DNA from: Rhodobacterales bacterium UBA3077 | GTDB lineage: Bacteria; Pseudomonadota; Alphaproteobacteria; Rhodobacterales; Rhodobacteraceae | Reading direction: 5' to 3' | DNA: 5,252 nucleotides | Assembly: GCA_002366685.1 (NCBI GenBank) | Contig: DFBP01000205.1 | Coordinates: forward strand, 9,351-14,602 | Shown: positions 1 to 5,247 of the stretch, one piece after another | Layout of the letters: each line of letters starts with the position of its first letter | Numbering within the stretch: the first letter of the stretch is position 1 | The notes under the pieces: generated by a model | What the model was told of the DNA's origin: nothing | Databases searched by the model: none | What the model saw: the letters and a program-made list of their open reading frames with translations, nothing else | Position numbers and translations under genes: made by a program

Positions 1-468
1 GAAGGCCTCAAAGGCCCGTTCGGCTGCCTGAACCGCGCACGCTACGGCATTAGCTGGGGTGTGCTTGGTGCCGCCGAGTTCTGCTGGCACGCCAGCCGCC
101 AATACGGGATGGACCGCAAACAATTCGGCAAACCGCTCGCCGGCATGCAACTCTTTCAGAAAAAACTCGCCGACATGCAAACTGAAATCACCCTCGGCCT
201 ACAGGCCAGCCTGAGGGTTGGCCGCCTGATGGACGAAGCCCGTGCCGCCCCCGAAATGATCTCGATGATCAAACGCAACAATTGCGGCAAAGCCCTGGAT
301 ATCGCCCGCACCGCGCGGGATATGCATGGCGGCAACGGTATCTCTGAAGAATTTCAGATCATGCGCCACATGGTCAATCTCGAAACGGTCAACACTTATG
401 AAGGTGCGCATGACGTTCATGCCTTAATCCTTGGTCGCGCCCAAACCGGCCTGCAGGCGTTCTTCTAA
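1..468 (+). CDS. gcdH: Glutaryl-CoA dehydrogenase, C-terminal part (5' end outside window)
   Basis: FAD-dependent acyl-CoA dehydrogenase that oxidises and decarboxylates glutaryl-CoA to crotonyl-CoA in lysine and tryptophan degradation, passing electrons to ETF. The reading frame is open from base 1, so the 155 codons seen are only the C-terminal domain of a protein usually near 400 residues. The GTG at 61 is an internal Val, because the family-typical GPFGCLNRARYGI stretch lies in frame before it. Other landmarks are DRKQFGKPL (FAD/dimer contact region), QKKLADMQTEITLGL, KRNNCGKALDIAR and GGNGI. The Glu of NTYEGAHD, codon 400-402, aligns with the catalytic base (Glu370 in human GCDH). The match to eukaryotic and bacterial GCDH is close over the whole fragment, which separates it from short- or medium-chain acyl-CoA dehydrogenases. 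The gene ends in TAA and converges on the ABC-F gene. No frameshift is seen. Confidence 0.95.
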   Translation, partial: EGLKGPFGCLNRARYGISWGVLGAAEFCWHASRQYGMDRKQFGKPLAGMQLFQKKLADMQTEITLGLQASLRVGRLMDEARAAPEMISMIKRNNCGKALDIARTARDMHGGNGISEEFQIMRHMVNLETVNTYEGAHDVHALILGRAQTGLQAFF

Positions 469-498
469 CAATCCAAATTGCCCAAATATCCCGGGGGT

Positions 499-542
499 GA
501 GCACAGCGAGGGGGCAGCGCCCCCTTGCCGAGCGTAGCGAGG
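499..542. terminator. GC-rich hairpin between convergent genes, flanked by a 13-bp direct repeat
   Basis: A perfect 6-bp stem, GGGGGC (510-515) with GCCCCC (519-524) and a 3-base loop, sits in the 87-base gap between the converging gcdH and ABC-F genes. Two copies of a 13-base direct repeat flank it: GAGCACAGCGAGG (499-511) and GAGCGTAGCGAGG (530-542), differing at two positions. The hairpin is centred about 49 bases after the gcdH stop and about 39 bases after the ABC-F stop, so it could end both transcripts. Neither strand has a proper U-run after the stem, so a bidirectional terminator role is inferred from position and stem strength only. Confidence 0.45.
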
Positions 543-555
543 CCACCGGAACGGT

Positions 556-2070
556 TTAACCCGCCAGTGCCGCCAAAAAGAAGTCTTCCGGCCCGTCGAC
601 CTCCACCAGTTTTTTACCGTCAATCAACCAGAACCGGTTGCCAACCGCCCGCACAAACGCCCGATCATGCGAAACAAAAAGACTGGTGGCGTTATGGGCC
701 GTCAATTCGTCCTCCAGCGCTTCCTGCCCTTCGATATCCAAGTGGTTGGTTGGTTCATCCAACAAGTAAAAATTGGGGTTGCTCAGGCGCAAAACCAGCA
801 TCGCCAGCCGCATTTTTTGCCCGCCCGACAGCGCCGACTGTCTGGCTTTTTGCAGGTCAATCCCGAAGCCGGCTCCCGCCAGCAACCCCCGCGCCCGTTG
901 GTCCCCCACATCAAACCGTGTCGTGATTTCCTCAATCGGGCTCAGCTGTGGGTCAAGCTGTGAAAGCCCCTGATCGCAAAATCCGAGCTCGATGGAAGGG
1001 GTGGTGCGCACTCCCGCAACCTCTCCCGTGATCGCCCGATGCACCAGCGAAATCAGCCGCGTTTTACCGGTGCCGTTTTGCCCCAGCACCACAATCCTGT
1101 CGCCCCGGTTGATCCAGACCTTGCCGGTTTTGAACAGAACCCGCCCGTCCGGTGTCGCCACCTCTACATCCTCCAGCGCAACCAGCGCCTTCGCATGGGT
1201 GCCGCTATTCCCAAGCCTGATATCCCCGGCGTTTTGCGCCTTGTGAGCGGGTCGCGCGGCGTTCTCCAGTTTGTCAGCCCTGTCCTTTAGCTGTTTGGTC
1301 TTGTTCACCAACAGGTCAGAGCCCGAGTTGATGCCGATGTTTTTCAACTTGGCGGCCTGTCTGCGCAATTGCCCTGCCTGTTTCATATCATTGCTGAATT
1401 TTCGAGCCTCAGCGGCGTCGGCCTCTTCCAGCGCGTCGCGCGCTTGCGTGTAAGGCAAAGCAAATGTTTTTGAGGCGGTTTCGCGTAAAAATAATGTCCG
1501 GTTGGTTACTTCGTCCAGAAAGGCACGATCATGGCTGGCCACGATCACCGGCACACCGCGCGCCACGGTATTGAGCCAGTCCTGCAAAATCCCGATCCGC
1601 GAGAGGTCTAAATGGTTGGTGGGCTCATCCATCAACAACACATCCGGTTCATTAATCCAGACCCGTGCCAGCATCGCAACCCGCTGCCAGCCACCGCTCA
1701 AGGCTGAAAGCGGTTTTTGCTGGTGCTCGAAAGGCACTTTCAGGTCATCCAGCACCACATCCACCCGCCAGCTGTCATATTCGACCCGCTCGGCAGGCAG
1801 CGCATCGAGCACTGAGTCATAAAAAGTCAGCGGCAGCAGGTCTTCCGGTACGTCCTGCTCCAGATGTCCCACCCGCAAACCACGGCTGCGAGTGATTTCT
1901 CCGCTGGTGATATCCGCCGTGCCCGCAATGGCCCGCAGCAAGGTTGATTTGCCGCGCCCGTTTCCGGCGATCAGCCCAAGCCGGTCACCTTTTTCAAGCA
2001 CTAGGTTGAGGTTTTCAAACAGAGGCTGCCCAAGGGTAATCGAAAGGTCTTTTATATTGATAAGAGTCAT
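556..2070 (-). CDS. ABC-F family ATPase (tandem ATP-binding cassettes, no membrane domain)
   Basis: 504-residue protein with two ABC ATPase domains joined by a linker and no transmembrane segment, the layout of ABC-F proteins, which bind the ribosome near the E site and affect translation or protect against antibiotics. Domain 1: Walker A AGNGRGKST (35-43), signature LSGGW (124-128), Walker B LLMDEPTNHLD (145-155), H-loop His180. The linker at about 186-295 is rich in Lys, Arg, Ala and Glu and is probably the helical interdomain arm. Domain 2: Walker A GQNGTGKT (330-337), signature LSGGQ (414-418), Walker B YLLDEPTNHLD (435-445), His468. Both DEPTNHLD motifs are family hallmarks, and both catalytic Glu residues (149, 439) are present, so both sites look active. 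The protein is at the short end for ABC-F and has no long C-terminal extension. The ATG at 2070 has a weak GGAA Shine-Dalgarno about ten bases upstream. An unusual leader precedes the gene. The subfamily and any drug-resistance role cannot be told from the sequence. Confidence 0.95.
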   Translation of the reverse strand: MTLINIKDLSITLGQPLFENLNLVLEKGDRLGLIAGNGRGKSTLLRAIAGTADITSGEITRSRGLRVGHLEQDVPEDLLPLTFYDSVLDALPAERVEYDSWRVDVVLDDLKVPFEHQQKPLSALSGGWQRVAMLARVWINEPDVLLMDEPTNHLDLSRIGILQDWLNTVARGVPVIVASHDRAFLDEVTNRTLFLRETASKTFALPYTQARDALEEADAAEARKFSNDMKQAGQLRRQAAKLKNIGINSGSDLLVNKTKQLKDRADKLENAARPAHKAQNAGDIRLGNSGTHAKALVALEDVEVATPDGRVLFKTGKVWINRGDRIVVLGQNGTGKTRLISLVHRAITGEVAGVRTTPSIELGFCDQGLSQLDPQLSPIEEITTRFDVGDQRARGLLAGAGFGIDLQKARQSALSGGQKMRLAMLVLRLSNPNFYLLDEPTNHLDIEGQEALEDELTAHNATSLFVSHDRAFVRAVGNRFWLIDGKKLVEVDGPEDFFLAALAG

Positions 2071-2089
2071 GATCTGGTTCCAGTTTAGG

Positions 2090-2109
2090 AAAACGTCCCG
2101 TCAAACGGG
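2090..2109 (-). terminator. Possible attenuator hairpin before the ABC-F start
   Basis: On the minus strand CCCGT (2109-2105) pairs perfectly with ACGGG (2101-2097) around a TTG loop, followed by ACG and four T (2093-2090). It is a short stem with a short, slightly offset T-run, so termination would be weak at best. Its place after the leader ORF and about 20 bases before the ABC-F ATG fits an attenuator, or a hairpin affecting access to the start site. This could also be chance. Confidence 0.3.
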
Positions 2110-2146
2110 CAAACTGGGCAGTCCGGAAGCAAGCAAAAGCAAGATT

Positions 2147-2183
2147 TAGGGCCTGCCCTACAAACGAATTTGCAGGGCCTGCA
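2147..2183 (-). promoter_or_regulatory. Overlapping alternative hairpins at the leader ORF stop codon
   Basis: On the minus strand a 10-pair stem (one G-U) forms between 2178-2169 and 2164-2155, closed by a UUCG tetraloop (2168-2165). Its 3' arm contains the leader ORF stop codon. Two smaller stems compete with it: TGCAG/CTGCA (2183-2179 with 2175-2171) on the 5' side and TAGGGC/GCCCTA (2160-2155 with 2152-2147) on the 3' side. Competition is built in by a perfect 9-base direct repeat (plus strand 2148-2156 and 2174-2182). The segment at 2158-2153 can also pair with 2121-2116 nearer the ABC-F gene. All pairings were read by eye, with no folding energy computed. Confidence 0.45.
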
Positions 2184-2223
2184 CGGGGCCGCGCGTTCGA
2201 TCATGATAGTGAAATATCTTCAT
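2158..2223 (-). CDS. Candidate 21-residue leader peptide (upstream ORF) of the ABC-F gene
   Basis: The ATG at 2223-2221 opens 21 codons ending in TAG at 2160-2158. The peptide begins MKIFHYHD, has RGP at residues 11-13, and ends in QALQIRL. AGGGGG (2233-2228) lies four bases before the ATG, and the frame is closed upstream by a stop at 2262-2260, so this ATG is its first start. The ORF ends 87 bases before the ABC-F ATG, and its last codons and stop form part of a 10-bp hairpin. Together these suggest a regulatory leader peptide read by the ribosome rather than a functional protein. I do not recognise the peptide. A 21-codon ORF can arise by chance, so conservation in related genomes would decide the matter. 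Confidence 0.5.
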   Translation of the reverse strand: MKIFHYHDRTRGPVQALQIRL

Positions 2224-2289
2224 AACGCCCCCTGTTCTAAAAAATTGCGATGGGCAAAGCTACCTCCGGCTTCGTCTTATGGCAAGCGG

Positions 2290-3270
2290 CTAATCTATCG
2301 TTAATACGATCTTGCCCATGTGCCCGCTGCTTTCGATCCTTGCATGCGCCGCCCCCGCTTCTGCCAGCGGGAAGCTTTGGTCCATCACCGGCCCGATGCG
2401 CCCCGAATCTATCAAAGGCCATACATGTTGGCGGAGCGCCTCCGCGATTTCCGCTTTGGCCTGGTCTGATTGGGGGCGCAAGGTGGCGCCCGTAACTTCC
2501 AGCCGTTTGACCATGATCTGGGCAAAGTTGAGCTCGGCCTTTGGCCCGCCAAGAAAGGCAATCATCACCAAGCGACCATCCAACGCGAGCGCGCGAATGT
2601 TGCGCGGGATGTAAGCTCCACCGACCATGTCGAGGATCAGGTCAACCCCTTTACCACCGGTTAGGCGCGCAACCTCTTTCCCGAAATCCTGCGTCTTGTA
2701 GTTAATTGCCGCTTCAGCACCGAGCTGCTCGCAGAGTGCGCATTTTTCATCACTTCCGGCGGTGGTAAACACCCGTGCGCCAAAGGCCTTGGCAAGCTGG
2801 ATGGCCGTTGTGCCGATCCCCGAGCTGCCGCCATGCACCAAAAATGTTTCCCCTGCTTTCAGGCGGCCTCGCATAAAAACCGTACTCCACACCGTGAAAT
2901 AGGTTTCACAGAGCGCGGCGGCTTCCACCATTGAAAGCCCGTTTGGAATGGGGAGAGCGTGGTCCTGATGGGTGGTTGCATATTCGGCATAGCCACCACC
3001 GGGGAGCAAGGCGCAAACCTTGTCGCCTACCTGCCAGCGGGAAACGCCCGCGCCAATGGCCACCACCTCACCCGCGGCCTCAAGCCCGGGCAGGTCACTT
3101 GCGCCTTTGGGCGGGTCATAGGCACCTGCACGTTGCAGAGCATCGGGGCGGTTGACACCAGCCGCCTCGACCTTGATCAGAATCTCCTCGGCACCACAGC
3201 TTGGCACAGGCCGCTCGCAAAGCGCCAATACTTCCGGCCCGCCCGGTTTGGTGATCTCGATCGCGCGCAT
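2290..3270 (-). CDS. Zinc-independent NAD(P)H quinone oxidoreductase, MDR superfamily (PIG3/TP53I3-like)
   Basis: 326-residue medium-chain dehydrogenase/reductase of the quinone oxidoreductase branch, expected to reduce quinones or related carbonyl/enone compounds with NAD(P)H in the cytoplasm. The N-terminal GroES-like domain opens with MRAIEITKPGGPEVL and contains GVNRPDALQRAG and GLEAAGEVVAIG. The nucleotide-binding motif GGSSGIG lies at 147-153, and TAGSDEK (170-176) is the segment that selects the cofactor in PIG3-like enzymes. No structural or catalytic zinc cysteines are visible. I chose the ATG at 3270 because the protein then starts where the family starts, and it overlaps the aminotransferase stop by one base (TGATG). 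The ATG at 3303 would add 11 residues that look like aminotransferase sequence read in another frame. The start has no strong Shine-Dalgarno, so translation is probably coupled. It is the last gene of the coq9 operon. The true substrate is unknown. Confidence 0.92.
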   Translation of the reverse strand: MRAIEITKPGGPEVLALCERPVPSCGAEEILIKVEAAGVNRPDALQRAGAYDPPKGASDLPGLEAAGEVVAIGAGVSRWQVGDKVCALLPGGGYAEYATTHQDHALPIPNGLSMVEAAALCETYFTVWSTVFMRGRLKAGETFLVHGGSSGIGTTAIQLAKAFGARVFTTAGSDEKCALCEQLGAEAAINYKTQDFGKEVARLTGGKGVDLILDMVGGAYIPRNIRALALDGRLVMIAFLGGPKAELNFAQIMVKRLEVTGATLRPQSDQAKAEIAEALRQHVWPLIDSGRIGPVMDQSFPLAEAGAAHARIESSGHMGKIVLTID

Positions 3271-4133
3271 CAGATCGCCGGCTTTGAGTGGGCGTAATCC
3301 CAATAAAGCTGGCGCGCAGCCAAACCGGCTTCGGTTGGCAGCTCGTGATCTTCAAATTTGGTAACCGGCATGACCTTATTGGCGTTGCCAGTCAGAAAAA
3401 TCTCGTCTGCCTCGTTGAAATCTTCAACTGTGAGAGATTTTTCAACCACCTCATGGCCCGCCTCGCGCAAGAGTGCGATCACCCGCTGGCGCGTTATACC
3501 ATTGAGGAATGTGCCGTTGGGCACCGGTGTATTGTAGACCCCGTCTTTCAGCATAAAGGCGTTGGTGGAGGCGGTTTCGGCCACGTTACCCTCCAGATCA
3601 AGCGAAAGCGCATTGCTAAAGCCGCGACTGCGTGCCTCGGCCAGAATCCGGCCGTTATTGGGGTAAAGGCAAGCGGCTTTGGCTTCGGTCAGGGCGGTAT
3701 CCTGATGTGGGCGCTTAAAAGGGCTGACGGTAAGGCTGAAGGGGCCGGGTTCGGCAATCGGCAATTCTTCCAGCACAATCGCCATTTCGGTTGAGTTCGG
3801 GTCGGCGTCAATAAAAGCGGAGCTGCCTTCGGTGGACCACATCATCGGCCGTAAATAGAGCGGCGTGCCGGGCTTGAAATTGCGAATCCCGGTCTGGATC
3901 AACTGGCGAATTTCATTGGCAGTATAGGGGCTGGCCAGCCCCATCGCTGCCGCCGAGCGCACGATGCGCTCGCAATGTAGGTCAAGGTCAGGGGTCACGC
4001 CTTCAAAGGCGCGTGCGCCGTCAAAAACCAGCGTGCCCTGCCATGTGGCGTGGTCCGCCGAGCCAAGAATTGGCAGGTTAGCCTGCGTCCAGTCGCCTCT
4101 GAACCATGTCCAGATATCGGTGCCTATGGCCAT
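3270..4133 (-). CDS. Branched-chain amino acid aminotransferase-like protein (PLP fold type IV)
   Basis: 287-residue class IV aminotransferase, PLP-dependent, expected to interconvert Leu, Ile and Val with their 2-oxo acids using 2-oxoglutarate/glutamate in the cytoplasm. The Schiff-base lysine is probably Lys152 in TEAKAACLYPNNGR. The PLP-contact segment EGNVAETASTNAF follows, with Glu186 and Asn191, then GITRQRVIALL, and TGNANKVMPV near the C terminus. The N-terminal substrate-side motif GARAFEGV is at 39-46. It is slightly shorter than E. coli IlvE (309 residues), mainly at the N terminus, and is a divergent IlvE-like paralogue; a D-amino-acid transaminase or aminodeoxychorismate lyase role is less likely but not excluded. 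The ATG at 4133 has a good Shine-Dalgarno five bases upstream, fused to the coq9 stop. It is the middle gene of a three-gene operon. Confidence 0.9.
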   Translation of the reverse strand: MAIGTDIWTWFRGDWTQANLPILGSADHATWQGTLVFDGARAFEGVTPDLDLHCERIVRSAAAMGLASPYTANEIRQLIQTGIRNFKPGTPLYLRPMMWSTEGSSAFIDADPNSTEMAIVLEELPIAEPGPFSLTVSPFKRPHQDTALTEAKAACLYPNNGRILAEARSRGFSNALSLDLEGNVAETASTNAFMLKDGVYNTPVPNGTFLNGITRQRVIALLREAGHEVVEKSLTVEDFNEADEIFLTGNANKVMPVTKFEDHELPTEAGLAARQLYWDYAHSKPAI

Positions 4134-4138
4134 TTATC

Positions 4139-4144
4139 TCTCCT
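4139..4144 (-). promoter_or_regulatory. Aminotransferase ribosome binding site overlapping the coq9 stop codon
   Basis: On the minus strand AGGAGA (4144-4139) lies five bases before the aminotransferase ATG and shares its first two bases with the coq9 TAG stop (4145-4143), reading TAGGAGA. It fixes the aminotransferase start and implies that ribosomes finishing coq9 stop on the next gene's binding site, favouring coupled translation. Confidence 0.8.
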
Positions 4145-4844
4145 ATTTGTGTATTTTTCCCGGAAGATCATCCGGGTGGGAGGGGGCTTTGACCCCATCC
4201 AGAATTGAACCAAACATCTCTGAAAATCCTTTGCCAAACGGGCTTGCCCGAAACTTGGCTTTGGTTTTTTCAAAGCGCATAACGTCGGCAATGCGACGGT
4301 CGATGAATTCTTGCGTGGCGTGCCCGTCCTCTGATTCGTCCCCGAGCCAGAACAGCACGCAGGCCGAATAAACCGCGCTCAATGTCATGCGCTTGGTGTA
4401 CCAGTTATAGTCGCGGCTGGTGTCGCCTAGGCTTTCCCAGATCGCATCAGCCGTGTGCCAAAGCGCGCGGGTGCCGTCGGCCGCATAGAGCGGGAGCGCA
4501 AAAAAGGCCATGCCGCGGCGCACTGCCTCACGGTCTGCCAACTCCAAGCGAAGCGAGATCGCCTTGGCGACGCGGTCGGAGTACCGCATCTCGGAAAGTT
4601 CAAGTGCATCCATTGCGGCGCGCATCGCGGCATCACCCTGAAAATGATAGGCAAGCGCGAGATCTACCGCACCGCGTGGAAAAGCGAGCCTGGCCAAATC
4701 ATCCTGCACCCCTGATTCGGAGATCGCCGCGTTGAGCGTTGTGTCAGACCAGCCGTCAAACAGCACATGGGGCAAGGCCGCAGCAATAACCGCAGCCTTT
4801 GTGGCCTCTATGTGATCCTGTTCGGATTTGCGTTTGCTGGCCAT
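4143..4844 (-). CDS. coq9: COQ9 family protein (ubiquinone biosynthesis accessory factor)
   Basis: 233-residue homologue of the mitochondrial COQ9 lipid-binding protein, which in eukaryotes has a TetR-like fold, binds isoprenoid lipid and presents ubiquinone intermediates to the COQ7 hydroxylase. The diagnostic C-terminal block is clear: GDTSRDYNWYTKR (140-152), then TLSAVYSACVLFWLGDESED and FIDRRIADVMRFEKTK. The N-terminal part (about 10-70) resembles the small helical bundle of TetR-fold proteins (LPHVLFDGWSDTTLNAAISESG), but a DNA-binding repressor is unlikely given the COQ9 core. There is no signal peptide or membrane segment; attachment to the inner face of the membrane is inferred from the family. 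Purine-rich sequence (AGGGCAGGGAT) precedes the ATG. It is the first gene of an operon with the aminotransferase (9 bases apart) and the quinone oxidoreductase, divergent from rpsU. Its function in bacteria is less established than in mitochondria. Confidence 0.92.
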   Translation of the reverse strand: MASKRKSEQDHIEATKAAVIAAALPHVLFDGWSDTTLNAAISESGVQDDLARLAFPRGAVDLALAYHFQGDAAMRAAMDALELSEMRYSDRVAKAISLRLELADREAVRRGMAFFALPLYAADGTRALWHTADAIWESLGDTSRDYNWYTKRMTLSAVYSACVLFWLGDESEDGHATQEFIDRRIADVMRFEKTKAKFRASPFGKGFSEMFGSILDGVKAPSHPDDLPGKIHK

Positions 4845-4933
4845 ATCCCTGCCCTAGACAAATGATTGCCCTATTGGTATAGAGCGGCTTCCTGCAATTA
4901 TGCAACACTGATTAGAAAGGTGGTGACTACACC
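4845..4933. promoter_or_regulatory. Divergent promoter region of the coq9 operon and rpsU
   Basis: These 89 bases are the only non-coding DNA between the divergent coq9 and rpsU starts, so both promoters probably lie here. For coq9 (minus strand) TTGCAT (4904-4899) and TATACC (4880-4875) are 18 bases apart. For rpsU a weaker pair is TTGGTA (4874-4879) and AATTAT (4896-4901), 16 bases apart, four of six consensus matches each. The two candidates overlap, so transcription in the two directions could interfere. A small inverted repeat, TGCA-ATTA-TGCA (4893-4904), lies in the middle. The element choices are tentative. Confidence 0.5.
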
Positions 4934-5140
4934 ATGCAGGTAATGGTTCGTGACAACAATGTCGATCAGGCGCTTCGTGCCCTGAAGAAAAAGCTCCAAC
5001 GCGAAGGCGTTTTCCGTGAAATGAAGCTTAAGCAGCATTTCGAAAAACCTTCCATCCGCAAAGCCCGTGAAAAGGCTGAAGCGGTTCGGCGCGCCCGTAA
5101 ACTCGCACGCAAGAAATTGCAGCGTGAGGGGATGCTCTGA
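4934..5140 (+). CDS. rpsU: 30S ribosomal protein bS21
   Basis: 68-residue small-subunit protein that binds near the 3' end of 16S rRNA and helps initiation on mRNAs. It has the standard alphaproteobacterial form: MQVMVRDNNVDQALRALKKKLQREG at the N terminus, then FREMKL, EKPS, and a very basic helical tail (KAREKAEAVRRARKLARKKLQREG). Length and sequence match the family closely with no gaps. The start is preceded by AAAGGTGG (4917-4924), nine bases before the ATG. The gene stands alone: it is divergent from coq9, and a strong terminator follows 28 bases after its TGA stop. Confidence 0.98.
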   Translation: MQVMVRDNNVDQALRALKKKLQREGVFREMKLKQHFEKPSIRKAREKAEAVRRARKLARKKLQREGML

Positions 5141-5168
5141 GTAGGAGTTGAACTGTTAAGTAGTTATG

Positions 5169-5200
5169 AACCCCCGAAGGCAACCTCGGGGGTTTTTCTT
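5169..5200 (+). terminator. Intrinsic terminator of rpsU
   Basis: AACCCCCGA (5169-5177) pairs perfectly with TCGGGGGTT (5186-5194), giving a 9-bp GC-rich stem with an eight-base loop. A T-rich tail (TTTTTCTTT, 5193-5201) follows, partly shared with the stem. This is a textbook rho-independent terminator, 28 bases after the rpsU stop. Confidence 0.93.
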
Positions 5201-5221
5201 TAGGAGCCCAAAGGGTTTTCA

Positions 5222-5247
5222 GGAAAAGCGGATACCGGTTTTCCGGT
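5222..5247. repeat. Palindromic intergenic motif at the window edge
   Basis: GGAAAA (5222-5227) is complementary to TTTTCC (5239-5244), and inside the same stretch ACCGG (5234-5238) pairs with CCGGT (5243-5247) around TTTT, so two alternative hairpins are possible. The wording (GGAAAAGCGGATACCGG followed by TTTTCCGG) resembles a short intergenic motif that I recall as common in alphaproteobacterial genomes, but I cannot check its copy number from one window. No gene is visible after the rpsU terminator up to the end. Confidence 0.4.

Larger units (their letters stand above)
2071..2289 (-). promoter_or_regulatory. Long structured leader upstream of the ABC-F gene
   Basis: This 219-base gap lies between the quinone oxidoreductase stop and the ABC-F start, both genes reading leftward. 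Read on the minus strand it holds, in order: a weak 4-bp hairpin (TTGC/GCAA, 2245-2257) followed by six T (2239-2244), possibly a poor terminator for the upstream operon; an AGGGGG ribosome-site-like sequence; a 21-codon ORF; overlapping hairpins around its stop; and a small hairpin followed by four T about 20 bases before the ABC-F ATG. I could not identify a convincing -35/-10 pair, so read-through from the coq9 operon is possible. The region is far longer than the other gaps between same-strand genes here. Confidence 0.55.

Noticed and set aside
61..468. GTG at 61 as a gene start giving a 135-residue protein
   Set aside because: The frame is open to base 1, and the codons before 61 encode a conserved glutaryl-CoA dehydrogenase segment, so this is an internal Val.
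525..926. 133-codon plus-strand ORF, and others up to 2149, opposite the ABC-F gene
   Set aside because: They are Pro-, Arg- and Ser-rich antisense shadows of a clearly conserved gene, with no recognisable domain.
2237..2422. 61-codon minus-strand ORF running past the end of the quinone oxidoreductase
   Set aside because: Most of it is the oxidoreductase C terminus read in another frame; no independent coding signal is visible.
3271..3303. Upstream ATG at 3303 for the quinone oxidoreductase
   Set aside because: The extra 11 residues do not fit the family N terminus and would overlap the aminotransferase coding sequence; the ATG at 3270 gives the family-standard start.
3288..3794. 168-codon plus-strand ORF opposite the aminotransferase
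   Set aside because: It is the antisense frame of a well-conserved gene and shows no motifs of its own.
3964..4735. Plus-strand ORFs of 135 and 117 codons opposite coq9 and the aminotransferase start
   Set aside because: Antisense shadows; low-complexity Arg/Ser/Pro composition and no plausible ribosome site.
4143..4844. TetR-type transcriptional repressor
   Set aside because: The N terminus looks TetR-like, but the GDTSRDYNWYTKR block and C-terminal core are those of COQ9, whose fold is TetR-related without repressor function.
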